A DNA stretch of 64,000 nt from Mesobacillus subterraneus (GCF_020524355.2 NZ_CP129019.1:186001-250000); one strand, 5' to 3'. Positions 17,903 through 27,506 are shown, counted from the first letter of the stretch. Numbers and translations: made by a program. The notes: a model not told the origin generated them from the sequence alone.

Positions 17903-20783
17903 ATGGCTATGGATAAATTGGTTGTCAAAGGCGCCAGAGCCCATAATTTAAAAAATATAGATGTCACCATTCCGAGAGACAAGCTTGTTGTGCTGACAGG
18001 ACTTTCCGGTTCAGGAAAGTCCTCGCTGGCATTCGATACCATCTACGCTGAAGGGCAGCGCCGTTACGTAGAATCATTATCTGCCTATGCGCGCCAATTC
18101 CTCGACCAGATGGACAAGCCGGATGTCGATTCGATCGAGGGATTGTCCCCGGCCATTTCCATCGACCAGAAAACAACGAGCAGAAACCCCCGTTCAACAG
18201 TTGGAACGGTGACTGAGATTTATGATTATTTGCGTTTGTTATTCGCCAGGGTGGGACGTCCAACCTGCCCGGTGCACAATATAGAAATTTCTTCACAGAC
18301 GATCGAGCAAATGGTCGACCGTGTGCTCGAATATCCTGAAAGAACAAAGCTGCAGATCCTTGCTCCGCTTGTATCCGGAAGGAAGGGAACGCACGCCAAA
18401 GTTCTTGAAGATGTGAAAAAGCAAGGCTATGTCCGTGTCCGTATTGACGGTGAGATGCATGACCTTGGAGACGAGATCGAGCTGGAGAAAAACAAAAAGC
18501 ATTCGATTGAGGTCGTCATTGACAGGATTGTCATCAAGGAAGGCATCGCTGCCCGTCTGGCGGACTCGATGGAAGCAGCACTCAAGCTCGGCGACGGAAA
18601 TGTTCTCATTGACGTCATCGGTGAAGAAGAACTAATGTTCAGCGAAAACCATGCCTGCCCGATTTGCGGCTTCTCGATTGGCGAGCTAGAGCCCCGGATG
18701 TTCTCGTTCAACAGCCCGTTCGGCGCCTGCACAGAATGTGATGACCTCGGTGCAAAGCTCGAAGTCGACGTTGATTTAGTCGTTCCGAATAAGGAGCTTT
18801 CATTAAAACAGCATGCCATTGCTCCCTGGGAACCGACAAGCTCACAATATTACCCGCAGCTGCTAGAAGCAGTCTGCAACCATTTTGGAATTGACATGGA
18901 TGTCCCAGTAAAGGACCTTCCTGATCACGAGATGGACAAGGTTCTTTACGGCTCAGAAAAAGACCGGATCTATTTCCGTTATGAAAATGATTGGGGACAG
19001 GTCCGTGAAAACTATATTGTTTTCGAAGGTGTCCTTAAAAATATCGAACGCCGTTATAAGGAAACCAGTTCGGACTATATCCGCGAACAGATGGAGAAGT
19101 ATATGGGAGAGCACGCGTGCCCAACCTGTAAAGGATACAGGCTGAAGCGTGAAACTCTTGCTGTCCTTGTGGATGGGCGCCATATCGGAGAAATCACAGA
19201 GTTGTCTGTTGAGGATGCGCAACGATTTTTCCAGAGCCTTGAACTAACGGAAAAAGAAATGAAGATTGCTAATATGATTTTCCGTGAGATTACGGAACGC
19301 CTTGGCTTCCTGATCAATGTAGGATTGGATTACCTGACGATGAGCCGTGCGGCTGGAACGCTTTCCGGTGGTGAGGCCCAGCGAATCAGGCTGGCAACCC
19401 AGATTGGCTCACGCCTCACTGGTGTCCTGTATATCCTTGATGAGCCATCCATCGGGCTGCATCAGCGCGATAATGACCGGCTGATCGATACGCTGAAAAA
19501 CATGCGGGATATTGGCAATACGCTGATTGTCGTCGAGCATGACGAAGATACGATGCTCGCGGCGGACCATCTGATTGATATCGGTCCTGGAGCAGGTGTC
19601 CCATGGCGGTGAAATCATCTCGCAGGGAACCCCAGCAGAGGTAATGAATGATGCAAACTCACTGACTGGCCAATACCTGTCTGGTAAAAAGTTCATCCCG
19701 CTGCCACTCGAGCGCCGCAAACCGGATGGCCGTTATATCGAAATCAAAGGGGCAAAGGAAAACAATCTTAAAAATGTCAATGTGAAGTTCCCGCTTGGAA
19801 CCTTCATGGCCGTGACGGGTGTTTCCGGTTCTGGTAAAAGCACATTGATCAATGAAATCCTGCACAAATCGCTTGCGATGAAAATTCACCGGGCAAAAAG
19901 CAAGCCAGGGGAATTCAGGGAAATCAAAGGTGTCGATCACCTTGATAAGGTCATCGATATTGATCAGTCGCCGATCGGCCGTACACCAAGATCCAACCCT
20001 GCTACCTACACTGGCGTGTTTGATGACATCCGCGATGTGTTCGCATCGACCAATGAAGCCAAGGTCCGCGGCTATAAAAAGGGACGCTTCAGCTTTAACG
20101 TTAAAGGCGGTCGCTGTGAAGCCTGCCGCGGCGACGGAATCATCAAGATAGAGATGCACTTCCTTCCTGATGTGTACGTCCCATGTGAAGTCTGTCATGG
20201 CAAACGCTACAACCGCGAGACTTTGGAAGTAAAGTACAAAGGCAAAAACATTTCCGATATCCTAGATATGACCGTTGAGGCAGCGGTGGAGTTCTTCGCG
20301 AACATCCCAAAGATTGCCCGCAAGCTGCAGACGATATACGATGTCGGACTAGGCTATATCACACTTGGCCAGCCAGCGACGACCCTTTCAGGAGGGGAAG
20401 CGCAACGCGTCAAGCTGGCTTCCGAGCTGCACCGCCGTTCGACCGGCCGTTCACTGTATATTTTGGACGAGCCAACAACGGGCTTGCATGTCGATGACAT
20501 TGCCCGCCTGCTGACAGTCCTGCAGCGTCTCGTTGAAAATGGCGACACCGTACTCGTGATCGAGCATAATCTCGATGTAATCAAAGCTGCCGACTACATC
20601 GTCGACCTCGGACCTGAAGGCGGTGACCGCGGCGGAACAATCGTCGCCACTGGAACACCGGAAAAAATCGCCGAAGTTGAGGAATCCTATACCGGCAGGT
20701 ACCTGAAGCCGATTTTGGAACGCGACAGACTGCGGATGAAAGAACAAATAGCGGAAAAAGAAAAGAGTACAAGCAATGCATAG
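17903..20783 (+). CDS. uvrA: UvrABC system protein A, frameshifted as read
   Basis: ATPase that loads UvrB at DNA lesions. Two ABC modules are present: Walker [10 protein letters not shown] near residue 32 with signature [12 protein letters not shown], and a second GVSGSGKST with [12 protein letters not shown]; zinc-binding pairs are CPIC...CTEC, CPTC and CEAC...CEVC. The frame breaks at 19600-19602 where an extra C turns GVHGGE into a stop shortly after; without it the product is 959 residues, the normal length. The downstream half is therefore not a separate gene. Transcribed with uvrB. Confidence 0.96.
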
Positions 20784-20812
20784 CCCTTCCATTAGGAAGG
20801 GTTTTCTTTTTT
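20784..20812 (+). terminator. Rho-independent terminator after uvrA
   Basis: CCCTTCC (20784-20790) and GGAAGGG (20795-20801), loop ATTA, followed by TTTTCTTTTTT. Confidence 0.85.
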
Positions 20813-20827
20813 ATGAAGCGGACCTCG

Positions 20828-20971
20828 TTTCCAATAATAGGTAAACGGTGCGATTATTATCAATAACTGTGCAATTATGATCAAAAATTGTGCAATTAAC
20901 ACCAATCTGTAAGCAATTATCATGATTGTTCACGCAATTAATGGAGATGAGTAAGAGAATAATTTTTCCAG
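20828..20971 (-). repeat. Dispersed 21-bp-phased intergenic element, copy B
   Basis: Reverse orientation of copy A. Octamers of type GTGCAATT begin at 20848, 20869, 20890, 20911 and 20932, an exact 21-bp period, then 12 bp, then the terminus TAAGAGAATAATTTTTCCAG (20952-20971). The CC-N7-GG block at the other end is at 20831-20841. It lies directly after the uvrA terminator. Confidence 0.85.
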
Positions 20972-21009
20972 TTAAAGTTTTAGAGTAAAAATACCGCTCA
21001 AATAAAGCA

Positions 21010-21290
21010 AATAGGTGCCCGAAACTGCGATAGCTATCACCAAAGAAGCTCATTGGCGCCGGGAAATGCGAGAAAATAGAATAAAAGGTCACCAAATAAG
21101 TCCATTGGCGCATGAAAATGATAAAAGAGGTCACCAAAGAATCCCATTGGTACCCGAAAATACTTGAGGTGTCACCAAACAAGCCCGTAGGCTCCTGAAA
21201 CTGCGAGAAAATAAAAAAAGGTCACCAAATAAGTCCATTAACACCCGAAACTGCAAAAAGTAACAAAAGAAATCACCAATGAAGCCATGA
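21010..21290 (+). repeat. Degenerate tandem array with TCACCAAA core, six units
   Basis: The core TCACCAAA starts at 21037, 21089, 21131, 21172, 21222 and 21273 (last one TCACCAAT), spacings 52, 42, 41, 50 and 51 bp. In each of the first five units a second block CATTGGCGC-like follows 14 bp later, and a third block GAAACTGCGAGAAAATA-like follows that. It abuts copy B of the 21-bp element and fills most of the uvrA-yvlA gap. No coding frame of note. Confidence 0.75.
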
Positions 21291-21418
21291 CTCAATTTGC
21301 TCCGCCGCTATATTCCAAGGAAAACCCCTATCCACCTCATTCACACAACTTTCACTAGCTGAAACGCGATTTAGACAAGGTTTACTTCGGATTTTGTCGA
21401 ACTATTTTCATAAAGAAA

Positions 21419-21444
21419 TGAAACTTCTCTGGTTCTCGAGCGTA
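21419..21444 (+). promoter_or_regulatory. SigW-type ECF promoter of yvlABCD
   Basis: TGAAAC (21419-21424), 16-bp spacer, CGTA (21441-21444): an exact match to the SigW consensus TGAAAC-N16-CGTA, 25 bp before the yvlA start. B. subtilis yvlABCD is a known SigW target, so cell-envelope stress control is likely conserved. Confidence 0.85.
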
Positions 21445-21468
21445 TTAATTTTTAAGGAGATGAAGAGG

Positions 21469-21783
21469 ATGGATACGAAAAGGATTCTGTCTGCATTGTG
21501 CTATTTCAGTGTTATGTTTGCTGGGATTTTGTTTCCTTTGGTTGCTTATTTTGCATCAGATGATGAGGATGTAAAGATTCATGCGAAGAAGGCGCTGTTG
21601 TCACACCTGATTCCGTTGATTCCGCTGCCGCTTATTTTAGTTGCTGTGATCATCGATATGAATGGAGGAACGGGAGATTTCCCTGTACTCATGTTCAGCA
21701 GCGCTATATTAATGGTCATATTGAGTTTCATCGTATTAATTTGGAACCTGGTTAAAGGAATAAAAGTACTTAATATAAAATGA
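21469..21783 (+). CDS. yvlA: YvlA-like small membrane protein (DUF4870-like)
   Basis: A 104-residue protein with three hydrophobic segments (CYFSVMFAGILFPLVAYF, LIPLPLILVAVII, AILMVILSFIVLIWNLVKG) and the motif HAKKALLSHLI typical of DUF4870-type proteins. ATG at 21469 lies 9 bp after AAGGAG; an ATG at 21460 abuts that site. First gene of the SigW-type operon, 14 bp before yvlB. In B. subtilis the operon product set is linked to envelope stress; molecular role unknown. Confidence 0.8.
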   Translation: MDTKRILSALCYFSVMFAGILFPLVAYFASDDEDVKIHAKKALLSHLIPLIPLPLILVAVIIDMNGGTGDFPVLMFSSAILMVILSFIVLIWNLVKGIKVLNIK

Positions 21784-21797
21784 GGGGGATAAACCAT

Positions 21798-22907
21798 ATG
21801 AAGGAAGAACGGAAACGGATTCTCAAGCTTGTTGAAGAAGGAAAAATGACAGTTGATGAAGCTTTATTTTTAATCGAGCAGATGGAGCAGGGAAATACGC
21901 AGCAGCAGGCAAACTCTGCGTATCTGTCAACGGATGTAAAGTTTGAAGAAGGAAAGAAAGAAGAGTTCAAAAAGGAAGACTTCAATACTTACAAATTTAA
22001 CTCTATGAAAGACAAGGTGCTGGATTTTGTCGATTCAGCATTTAAGAAAATTAAGGATTTCGATTTGGATCTTAATTTTGGCCAGTCGGTTGATATCTCT
22101 CATATTTTCCAGCAAGGCGATGCGTATCTGAACCAGGTTGATATTGATATGGCGAACGGATCGGTAAAAGTTCTGCCATGGGAACAAAAGGATGTGCGTA
22201 TCGAGTGCAGCGCAAAAGTATATCGTGTGGAAAACCAGGATGAAGCGCGCAGGAAGTTTTTAGAGGACGCCATCTTCACAATCGAAAATCAGAAGCTCCG
22301 TTTTTCAGTCCAGCAGAAGTGGATGAAGGTGGATGCGGTCATCCATATTCCAAAAGAAGAATATGAAAATGTTCGAATCCGTTTGTTTAATGGATCCATC
22401 GAAGGTGAAAACTTAACAGCAAAGGATTGCCGGGCAAAGACAGCAAACGGGAAAGTGTTGCTTGGGAATTTTGAGTGCGGCAAGCTGGAAACTGAAACAG
22501 CAAATGGGCAAATCAACATCTCCAGAAGCGCAATCAAGGACCTTGAGGCTGAAACGATCAATGGGGCAATCAAGGCTGATGGTTCTTTTGACAACGTCGA
22601 TCTTCAGTCTTTCAATGGAAACGTGACTTGCACAGTGAATAATCATGATTGCGAAAGTGTGGAAGTGAAGGCGACTACTGGAAGCATCGAAGTCTTCCTG
22701 CCAGAGAAAACACCAGCCAGCGGTGAATTGAAATCGAACCTTGGGGGCTTTACGATTGAACTAGATGGCATACAGGTTGTTGAGGAGAAGAGTGACATGG
22801 TCCAAAAAAACCTTCGCTTCAAGCCAGCTGATTCAGGCCAAAAAGCTGTCAGACTGCATACGGATACAAAAACGGGCTCGATCTCAGTTAAGAAATTAAT
22901 CCAATAG
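21798..22907 (+). CDS. yvlB: YvlB-like protein, DUF4097 beta-helix domain
   Basis: A 369-residue protein. Residues 1-40 form a short helical domain (EERKRILKLVEEGKMTVDEALFLIEQME), as in SHOCT-like/YvlB N-termini. Residues 110-360 are repeated beta-strand rungs with NG turns (ANGSVKVLP, FNGSIEGENL, ANGKVLLGNF, ANGQINISR, INGAIKADG, FNGNVTC, TGSIEVFLP), typical of DUF4097 parallel beta-helices. ATG at 21798 follows GAGGGGGAT. Likely cytoplasmic or membrane-associated scaffold in the SigW regulon; exact role unknown. Confidence 0.9.
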   Translation: MKEERKRILKLVEEGKMTVDEALFLIEQMEQGNTQQQANSAYLSTDVKFEEGKKEEFKKEDFNTYKFNSMKDKVLDFVDSAFKKIKDFDLDLNFGQSVDISHIFQQGDAYLNQVDIDMANGSVKVLPWEQKDVRIECSAKVYRVENQDEARRKFLEDAIFTIENQKLRFSVQQKWMKVDAVIHIPKEEYENVRIRLFNGSIEGENLTAKDCRAKTANGKVLLGNFECGKLETETANGQINISRSAIKDLEAETINGAIKADGSFDNVDLQSFNGNVTCTVNNHDCESVEVKATTGSIEVFLPEKTPASGELKSNLGGFTIELDGIQVVEEKSDMVQKNLRFKPADSGQKAVRLHTDTKTGSISVKKLIQ

Positions 22908-22935
22908 TATTGTGGAAATAGGAAGGGTGAAAGGA

Positions 22936-23127
22936 ATGAAATTAACCCGCTCACGTAAAAATCGAATGCTGGCAGGGGTGCTTGGGGGAATGGCCCAGTC
23001 ATTTGGGATGAGCGCGGCACTGTTACGCATATTGTTTGTAATCTTGACGTTCAGTACGGCATTCTTTCCGATGGCTATGATTTACCTTGTGCTTGTGTTT
23101 GTACTGCCAAACAGGGAAGGGTATTAA
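22936..23127 (+). CDS. yvlC: PspC domain protein YvlC
   Basis: A 63-residue PspC-domain protein: basic N-terminus LTRSRKNRMLAGVLGGMAQSFGMSAALLRILFVI then one membrane segment ending VLPNREGY. PspC proteins act in phage-shock or envelope stress responses. ATG at 22936 is preferred over an in-frame upstream start at 22912 because GGAAGGGTGA lies before it. Third gene of the SigW-type operon, 28 bp after yvlB and 3 bp before yvlD. Confidence 0.9.
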   Translation: MKLTRSRKNRMLAGVLGGMAQSFGMSAALLRILFVILTFSTAFFPMAMIYLVLVFVLPNREGY

Positions 23128-23130
23128 AAT

Positions 23131-23487
23131 ATGAGATGGTTGTTAGGAATTATCATTAACGCCGTTCTCTTTATGGCTCTTGCTGGTTATTTCGAAAATG
23201 AGATTTATCTATCTGGTTTCGGCGCTGCTTTGGGAGCCAGTTTCCTTCTCTCGATATTGAATGTTCTCGTTAAACCGATCTTGATTCTGCTGACGCTCCC
23301 TGTAACGGTGCTCAGTTTGGGACTATTCTTGTTTGTCATCAATGCGATCACACTGATGCTGACGGATAGTTTGATGGGGAGTTCATTTGAGATATCCAGT
23401 TTTGGCATGGCACTGCTAACGGCGATCATCATGTCAGTTGCGAACTTGATTATCCAGAACACGTTTTTGCGAGATTCAAAAGACTAG
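23131..23487 (+). CDS. yvlD: Phage holin family 4 membrane protein YvlD
   Basis: A 118-residue membrane protein with four hydrophobic segments, matching the YvlD/phage-holin-4 family (LGASFLLSILNVLVKPILILLTLPVTVLSLGLFLFVINAI). Last gene of yvlABCD. Despite the family name it is a host envelope protein; no lysis gene is adjacent. A shared terminator hairpin separates it from the convergent amidase gene. Confidence 0.92.
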   Translation: MRWLLGIIINAVLFMALAGYFENEIYLSGFGAALGASFLLSILNVLVKPILILLTLPVTVLSLGLFLFVINAITLMLTDSLMGSSFEISSFGMALLTAIIMSVANLIIQNTFLRDSKD

Positions 23488-23488
23488 G

Positions 23489-23520
23489 AAAAAGGCCGTC
23501 ACATATGTGTCGGCTTTTAA
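23489..23520. terminator. Bidirectional terminator between yvlD and amidase gene
   Basis: Hairpin with arms around AAAGGCCGTCACA (23491-23503) and TGTGTCGGCTTT (23506-23517), one bulged base, A-rich before and T-rich after, so it can serve both converging genes. Confidence 0.65.
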
Positions 23521-23521
23521 T

Positions 23522-24250
23522 CTATTCTTTATCAATATAGACATCAAAGCCGGCTTTCTTTAAACGCTCAGCCAGGTCTTTAGCGTTTTGCTCATCATCA
23601 AATGCTCCTGCCTGGACCTTATATAGTCCGTCTTTCTTGTTTGCCGCAGGGGATTTGGCGGGTGGAGGAGCAGCAGGGGCATTGGCCTTTCTCTGCAGTT
23701 TGAATTGCTCTGCCAATGCTTTAACGATGCCTTCAGCCACCGTTCTGCGATATGTTTCAGAGCGCAATAGCTTAACTTCATTGAGATTCGTCATGAATCC
23801 GCATTCCACTAGCACGGCATCCATTTTCGTTTCCCTTAGCACATGGAAATCGGCAGTTTTTACACCACGGTTGTCGAGACCCGTAGAGATGATAAGATTG
23901 CGCTGGATCTTTTGGGCTAACTGGTAAGCCACAGGTGGCCTGGAAGGATAGACATATGTTTCAATACCGCCGACATTGTTCCAGCCGCCGCTGCCAAAAG
24001 CATTGGCATGGATTGAAACAAATATATCCACATTCAGGTTGTTTGCCTTATCTGTCCTGGCCTTCAATGACACATCTCGCTGATCGGAATGAGAAAAATA
24101 CACTGTGACATTCGTATAGTCTGCCAGCAGCTGTTTTGCATAGTTCGCCACAGCCCTGTTAAACTCATATTCTCTCATACCATCAGGACTTCGCTTACCC
24201 GGGGTGTTATAGCCATGCCCAGCATCTAGCATGATCTTCACTATTTTCAC
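23522..24250 (-). CDS. N-acetylmuramoyl-L-alanine amidase with SPOR domain (CwlC-like)
   Basis: A 242-residue zinc amidase. Amidase_3 domain residues 1-180 with zinc ligands and catalytic residues in DAGHG, REYEFN, SIHANAF and VECGFMTN. A Pro/Ala-rich linker follows, then a C-terminal SPOR-like repeat (DGLYKVQAGAFDDEQNAKDLAERLKKAGFDVYI) that binds denuded glycan. There is no signal peptide, as in B. subtilis CwlC (255 residues), which lyses the mother-cell wall late in sporulation. A spore-related role is inferred; I could not fit a convincing SigK promoter upstream. Confidence 0.9.
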   Translation of the reverse strand: MKIVKIMLDAGHGYNTPGKRSPDGMREYEFNRAVANYAKQLLADYTNVTVYFSHSDQRDVSLKARTDKANNLNVDIFVSIHANAFGSGGWNNVGGIETYVYPSRPPVAYQLAQKIQRNLIISTGLDNRGVKTADFHVLRETKMDAVLVECGFMTNLNEVKLLRSETYRRTVAEGIVKALAEQFKLQRKANAPAAPPPAKSPAANKKDGLYKVQAGAFDDEQNAKDLAERLKKAGFDVYIDKE

Positions 24251-24410
24251 ACCTTCCGATAAAAGATTTCCTCACCAGTATATATATGACTAAAGTCGGA
24301 AAAAGGACATAGCGATAGCAGATATAGGCTGTTTTCACACTGGATTTCCTATTAGAAACCAATATGGAAAAAAGGGATGAAGCCTTCCTTCACCCGCGTA
24401 GAGCATAAAA

Positions 24411-24638
24411 TCACTTATTTAATTCGAAAATATCTTCTACTCTCTGTGACATGAATTCATGGGCATCCTGAATTCCGTTGTTATAAAAATGAGGAGCTAG
24501 CTTGTCGGCAATAAATTCAAGGATCAGCAGGGCTGCAAGGTCTCCTAGCTCTTCACCGCGTTCCTCAAGGAAATATCTTTTTATTTCATCCGTCATTTGA
24601 TTCTTGACGTGATCATCAATTTGGAAATTCTTTAGCAT
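24411..24638 (-). CDS. DUF2164 family protein
   Basis: A 75-residue protein matching the DUF2164 pattern (IKRYFLEERGEELGDLAALLILEFIADKLAPHFYNNGIQDAHEFM). No known function. ATG at 24638 follows GAAGGGGTAG; the frame extends upstream to 24671 without a ribosome site. It stands alone between the amidase gene and the nagR terminator. Confidence 0.85.
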   Translation of the reverse strand: MLKNFQIDDHVKNQMTDEIKRYFLEERGEELGDLAALLILEFIADKLAPHFYNNGIQDAHEFMSQRVEDIFELNK

Positions 24639-24784
24639 GGTATCTACCCCTTCTTTATTTATTCCCCCCATTTTAAGCTAATCAGTGAATTATTTCGACA
24701 AGAGGGTTCGATTATTTCCACGGAAATAAGCTGAATGTTAATTTCCTTTTCGACATTTCGTGAAGAATTATTGAATCATAATTG

Positions 24785-24811
24785 AAAAAAGAGACCCGGA
24801 TAGGATCTCTT
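24785..24811 (-). terminator. Terminator of the nagABR operon
   Basis: On the minus strand AAGAGATCC pairs with GGGTCTCTT (plus-strand 24803-24811 and 24789-24797, one wobble), followed by a T-run (A24785-24790 on plus). Confidence 0.8.
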
Positions 24812-24818
24812 TAGATAA

Positions 24819-25544
24819 TCACCCACGCTGCATCGTGTGCACAAATTTGTAACGGTCAGCACGATAGGCTGACTTAACGAATTCGAATGGAGTGCCGTCC
24901 TTTAAATGGGAAGTCCTGAGAATCAGCAGGACAGGGGAGCCTTTTTCGATTTCAAGCAGGCGCAGTTCCTGTTCCTTTGCGATAGAAGCTTCGATTTGCT
25001 GGGTGGCTTCGTGAATGGTAAGCAATAATTTTTCTTCAATATACTTGTAAAGTGATTGGTTGATGATTTCCTCTGTCAATCCTTTGACGAGATTAGCCGG
25101 GAGATAGGTGGTCTCGAGGGCCATCGGTACATTGTCTGCAAGCCTGACACGTTTGATTTCATATACTGGTGTATTTTCACTGAGCTTGAGGCGCTCGGCT
25201 ATTTCCCGGCCGGACGGAATGATTTCAAATGAAACCAGTCTGCTTCCAGGGGTAAGTCCGCGTTCTTTCATATCTTCTGTGAAACTTGTCAGTCCCTGAA
25301 GGCGCTGTTCGACTTTCTTTTTGTTCACGAACGTGCCTTTGCCTTTTTGTCGGTACAAATACCCGTCATTCACAAGATTCGTCAATGCCTGTCGAATCGT
25401 CATCCTGCTGATCTGGAACATATCGGCATAGACACGTTCGGAGGGGATCGCTTCATCAGGCTGGAGGTCGCCATTATCGATTTGGGCTTTTATATACTCC
25501 TCGAGCTGGTGGTAAATAGGTATTGGTGATTTTTTATCAATCAT
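24819..25544 (-). CDS. nagR: GntR/HutC family repressor NagR (YvoA)
   Basis: A 241-residue regulator: N-terminal GntR winged helix (PIPIYHQLEEYIKAQIDNGDLQPDEAIPSERVYADMFQISRMTIRQALTNLVNDGYLYRQKGKGTFV) and a C-terminal UTRA effector domain (about 80-235). By family and context this is NagR/YvoA, which binds amino-sugar phosphates and represses GlcNAc genes. It is the last gene of nagA-nagB-nagR. NagR-type operator sequences (TGGTATAGACAA) occur before nagA and before the PTS gene, so it probably controls both units. Confidence 0.93.
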   Translation of the reverse strand: MIDKKSPIPIYHQLEEYIKAQIDNGDLQPDEAIPSERVYADMFQISRMTIRQALTNLVNDGYLYRQKGKGTFVNKKKVEQRLQGLTSFTEDMKERGLTPGSRLVSFEIIPSGREIAERLKLSENTPVYEIKRVRLADNVPMALETTYLPANLVKGLTEEIINQSLYKYIEEKLLLTIHEATQQIEASIAKEQELRLLEIEKGSPVLLILRTSHLKDGTPFEFVKSAYRADRYKFVHTMQRG

Positions 25545-25584
25545 AGGTCATTCTCCTGACTGCTTGCAATTTTTCAGAAGATGC

Positions 25585-26310
25585 TTAGAGCAATGCTGTC
25601 GCATCTTTATCAGCGAAAATCGTGACATTTCCATGGTTTTTGAGAGCCGAGGCAGGGAATTCCTCATTGACGTCGCCATTCATTAAACGTGCGAGTGCTT
25701 TTGCCTTTGAAGCACCGGAAACAAGCAGGAAGATTTCCTTGCTGTCCATAATCGAGGCAATCCCCATGGTAACTGCCTGCGTAGGAACGTCTTCCAATGA
25801 TTCGAAAAATCTTGAGTTTGCCTTCCGCGTGCTATCGGCGAGGTGTATGATATGCGTTCTGCTATCAAAGGATGTTCCTGGCTCGTTAAAACCAATATGT
25901 CCGTTCTGACCAATTCCGAGAATTTGCAGGTTGATGCCGCCATGCTCATTAATGAACTGTTCATAGCGTCTGCATTCCTCATTCAAATCCTTTGCTGTGC
26001 CATCTGGAATATGAGTCTGTTCAAGTGGAATGTCAATGTGCTCGAATAAATGTTCACACATAAAGTAGTGATAGCTATGATGGTCTTTTTTCGAAATGCC
26101 GATATATTCATCCAAATTGAACGTGTTGATTTCTTTATAGGAGGTCTTGTTCTGCTTATGGTCGTTGATGAGTTCCTGATAAAGGCCTGTTGGTGTGCTC
26201 CCGGTTGCAAGTCCGAGGTTGAGCGCTGGATTTCTCTTAATTCGTGAGATGATTTCCTCTGCAGCTTGTTGGCTAAGCTTCTCGTAATTTGAAGTTGTAA
26301 TCAGTTTCAA
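25585..26310 (-). CDS. nagB: Glucosamine-6-phosphate deaminase
   Basis: A 241-residue enzyme converting glucosamine-6-phosphate to fructose-6-phosphate and ammonia. Visible motifs: LGLATGSTPTGLY (phosphate binding), NLDEYIG with the catalytic Asp, and GIGQNGHIGFNEPG with the active-site His loop. Start: TTG at 26310 is favoured because GAGGTG lies six bases upstream and the length then matches B. subtilis NagB (242); an ATG at 26316 overlaps that ribosome site. It lies 26 bp after nagA and 40 bp before nagR. Confidence 0.95.
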   Translation of the reverse strand: MKLITTSNYEKLSQQAAEEIISRIKRNPALNLGLATGSTPTGLYQELINDHKQNKTSYKEINTFNLDEYIGISKKDHHSYHYFMCEHLFEHIDIPLEQTHIPDGTAKDLNEECRRYEQFINEHGGINLQILGIGQNGHIGFNEPGTSFDSRTHIIHLADSTRKANSRFFESLEDVPTQAVTMGIASIMDSKEIFLLVSGASKAKALARLMNGDVNEEFPASALKNHGNVTIFADKDATALL

Positions 26311-26336
26311 CGTCATCACCTCTTTCAAAGCTGAAT

Positions 26337-27506
26337 TTAACGGGTGTAACTCGCAACTCCGCGGCAAAACGCCATGGTAACCTCATGGTTCTGGTCAAGG
26401 ACAACGAGGTCTGCATCTTTTCCTGAAGCAATGCTTCCTTTCCGGTCAAAAACCTTCAGCTGCCTCGCGGGATTCTCAGAGGCTAGCTTCACTGCTTCTT
26501 CAAGACTGATGCCTGCGAATTTCATCATGTTTTTCAAAGAGTCTTTCATTTTTAAAATGCTGCCAGCCAGTGTGCCATCTGCTAAAAGTGCTTTTCCATC
26601 GGCAACACTGACTTCCTGCCCGCCGAGATCATAGCTGCCATTTTTAAGGCATTTCGCTCGCATGGAGTCGGTGATTAAAATGACACCATCACTTCCTTTG
26701 GTGCGAATCGAAAGACGAAGCATTTCGGGTACGACATGGATTCCGTCTGCAATCATTTCTATTTTTAATTCATCAAAAAGCAAGGCGGCACCAGCAACGC
26801 CTGGATCCCGGTGGTGCATCCCGCGCATGCCATTGAACAAATGGGTCACATGGGTAGCTCCTGCCTTCACGGCTTCAGCCATCTGCACGTACGTGGCATC
26901 CGAATGGCCAACCGAGGCAATGACATCATTTTCAGCCAGGTATTCAATAAGTTCGCAGCCATTTTCTTTTTCCGGAGCAAGCGTCACCAGTCTGATGTTA
27001 TTGCCGGAAGCCTCCTGCATTCTCACAAAAAGCTCAATATCAGGTGTGGTGATGTGTTCGGCAGGCTGAGCCCCTTTGCGGGTTTCGTTGATGAAAGGTC
27101 CTTCCAAATGGAGACCGAGTACCTCCGCTTTACCTGGATTGTTATGATGACTGATATAATCAGCAGCATTTTCCAATGCTCTCATGATTGCCTTTTGTTC
27201 CTGGGTGATGGTCGTTGCCAGGAAGCTTGTTGTTCCTTCATCTGGCAGGATTGAAGCCATCGTCGCCAATGCATCCGTGGTTGCATCCATCGTATCGGCC
27301 CCGCCAGCACCGTGGATGTGCACATCGATGAATCCCGGAACGACAATGCTGTCCTCATGAAGCTCGATGACCTCCGCCTGACGTTGGGGGAGGGAGGAGG
27401 CCTGTCCTGTTTCGGCAATCTTTCCATTCTTTATATAAATGTATCCTTTTTCAATGATGCCCTTTTCCGTTAAAACGCTGGCGTTAATCAGCATTAAATC
27501 CTTCAT
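26337..27506 (-). CDS. nagA: N-acetylglucosamine-6-phosphate deacetylase
   Basis: A 389-residue amidohydrolase removing acetate from GlcNAc-6-phosphate. Metal-site blocks: PGFIDVHIHG near residue 58, LHLEGPFI, GHSDA, THLFNGMRGMHHRDPG and ITDSMRA with the catalytic Asp; C-terminal GSIASGKDADLVVLD. First gene of nagABR, under a promoter whose -35 overlaps a NagR-type site. It receives GlcNAc-6-phosphate from the MurQ reaction encoded just upstream. Confidence 0.97.
   Translation of the reverse strand: MKDLMLINASVLTEKGIIEKGYIYIKNGKIAETGQASSLPQRQAEVIELHEDSIVVPGFIDVHIHGAGGADTMDATTDALATMASILPDEGTTSFLATTITQEQKAIMRALENAADYISHHNNPGKAEVLGLHLEGPFINETRKGAQPAEHITTPDIELFVRMQEASGNNIRLVTLAPEKENGCELIEYLAENDVIASVGHSDATYVQMAEAVKAGATHVTHLFNGMRGMHHRDPGVAGAALLFDELKIEMIADGIHVVPEMLRLSIRTKGSDGVILITDSMRAKCLKNGSYDLGGQEVSVADGKALLADGTLAGSILKMKDSLKNMMKFAGISLEEAVKLASENPARQLKVFDRKGSIASGKDADLVVLDQNHEVTMAFCRGVASYTR

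Noticed and set aside
19575..20783. Separate second uvrA-like ATPase gene
   Set aside because: It is the C-terminal half of uvrA after a single extra C; no start signal of its own.
23131..23487. Prophage holin
   Set aside because: YvlD is a host SigW-operon protein; no phage genes are adjacent.
24251..24310. SigK promoter for the CwlC-like amidase
   Set aside because: CATATATATA is near the -10 consensus but spacing is off by one and no fitting -35 is found.
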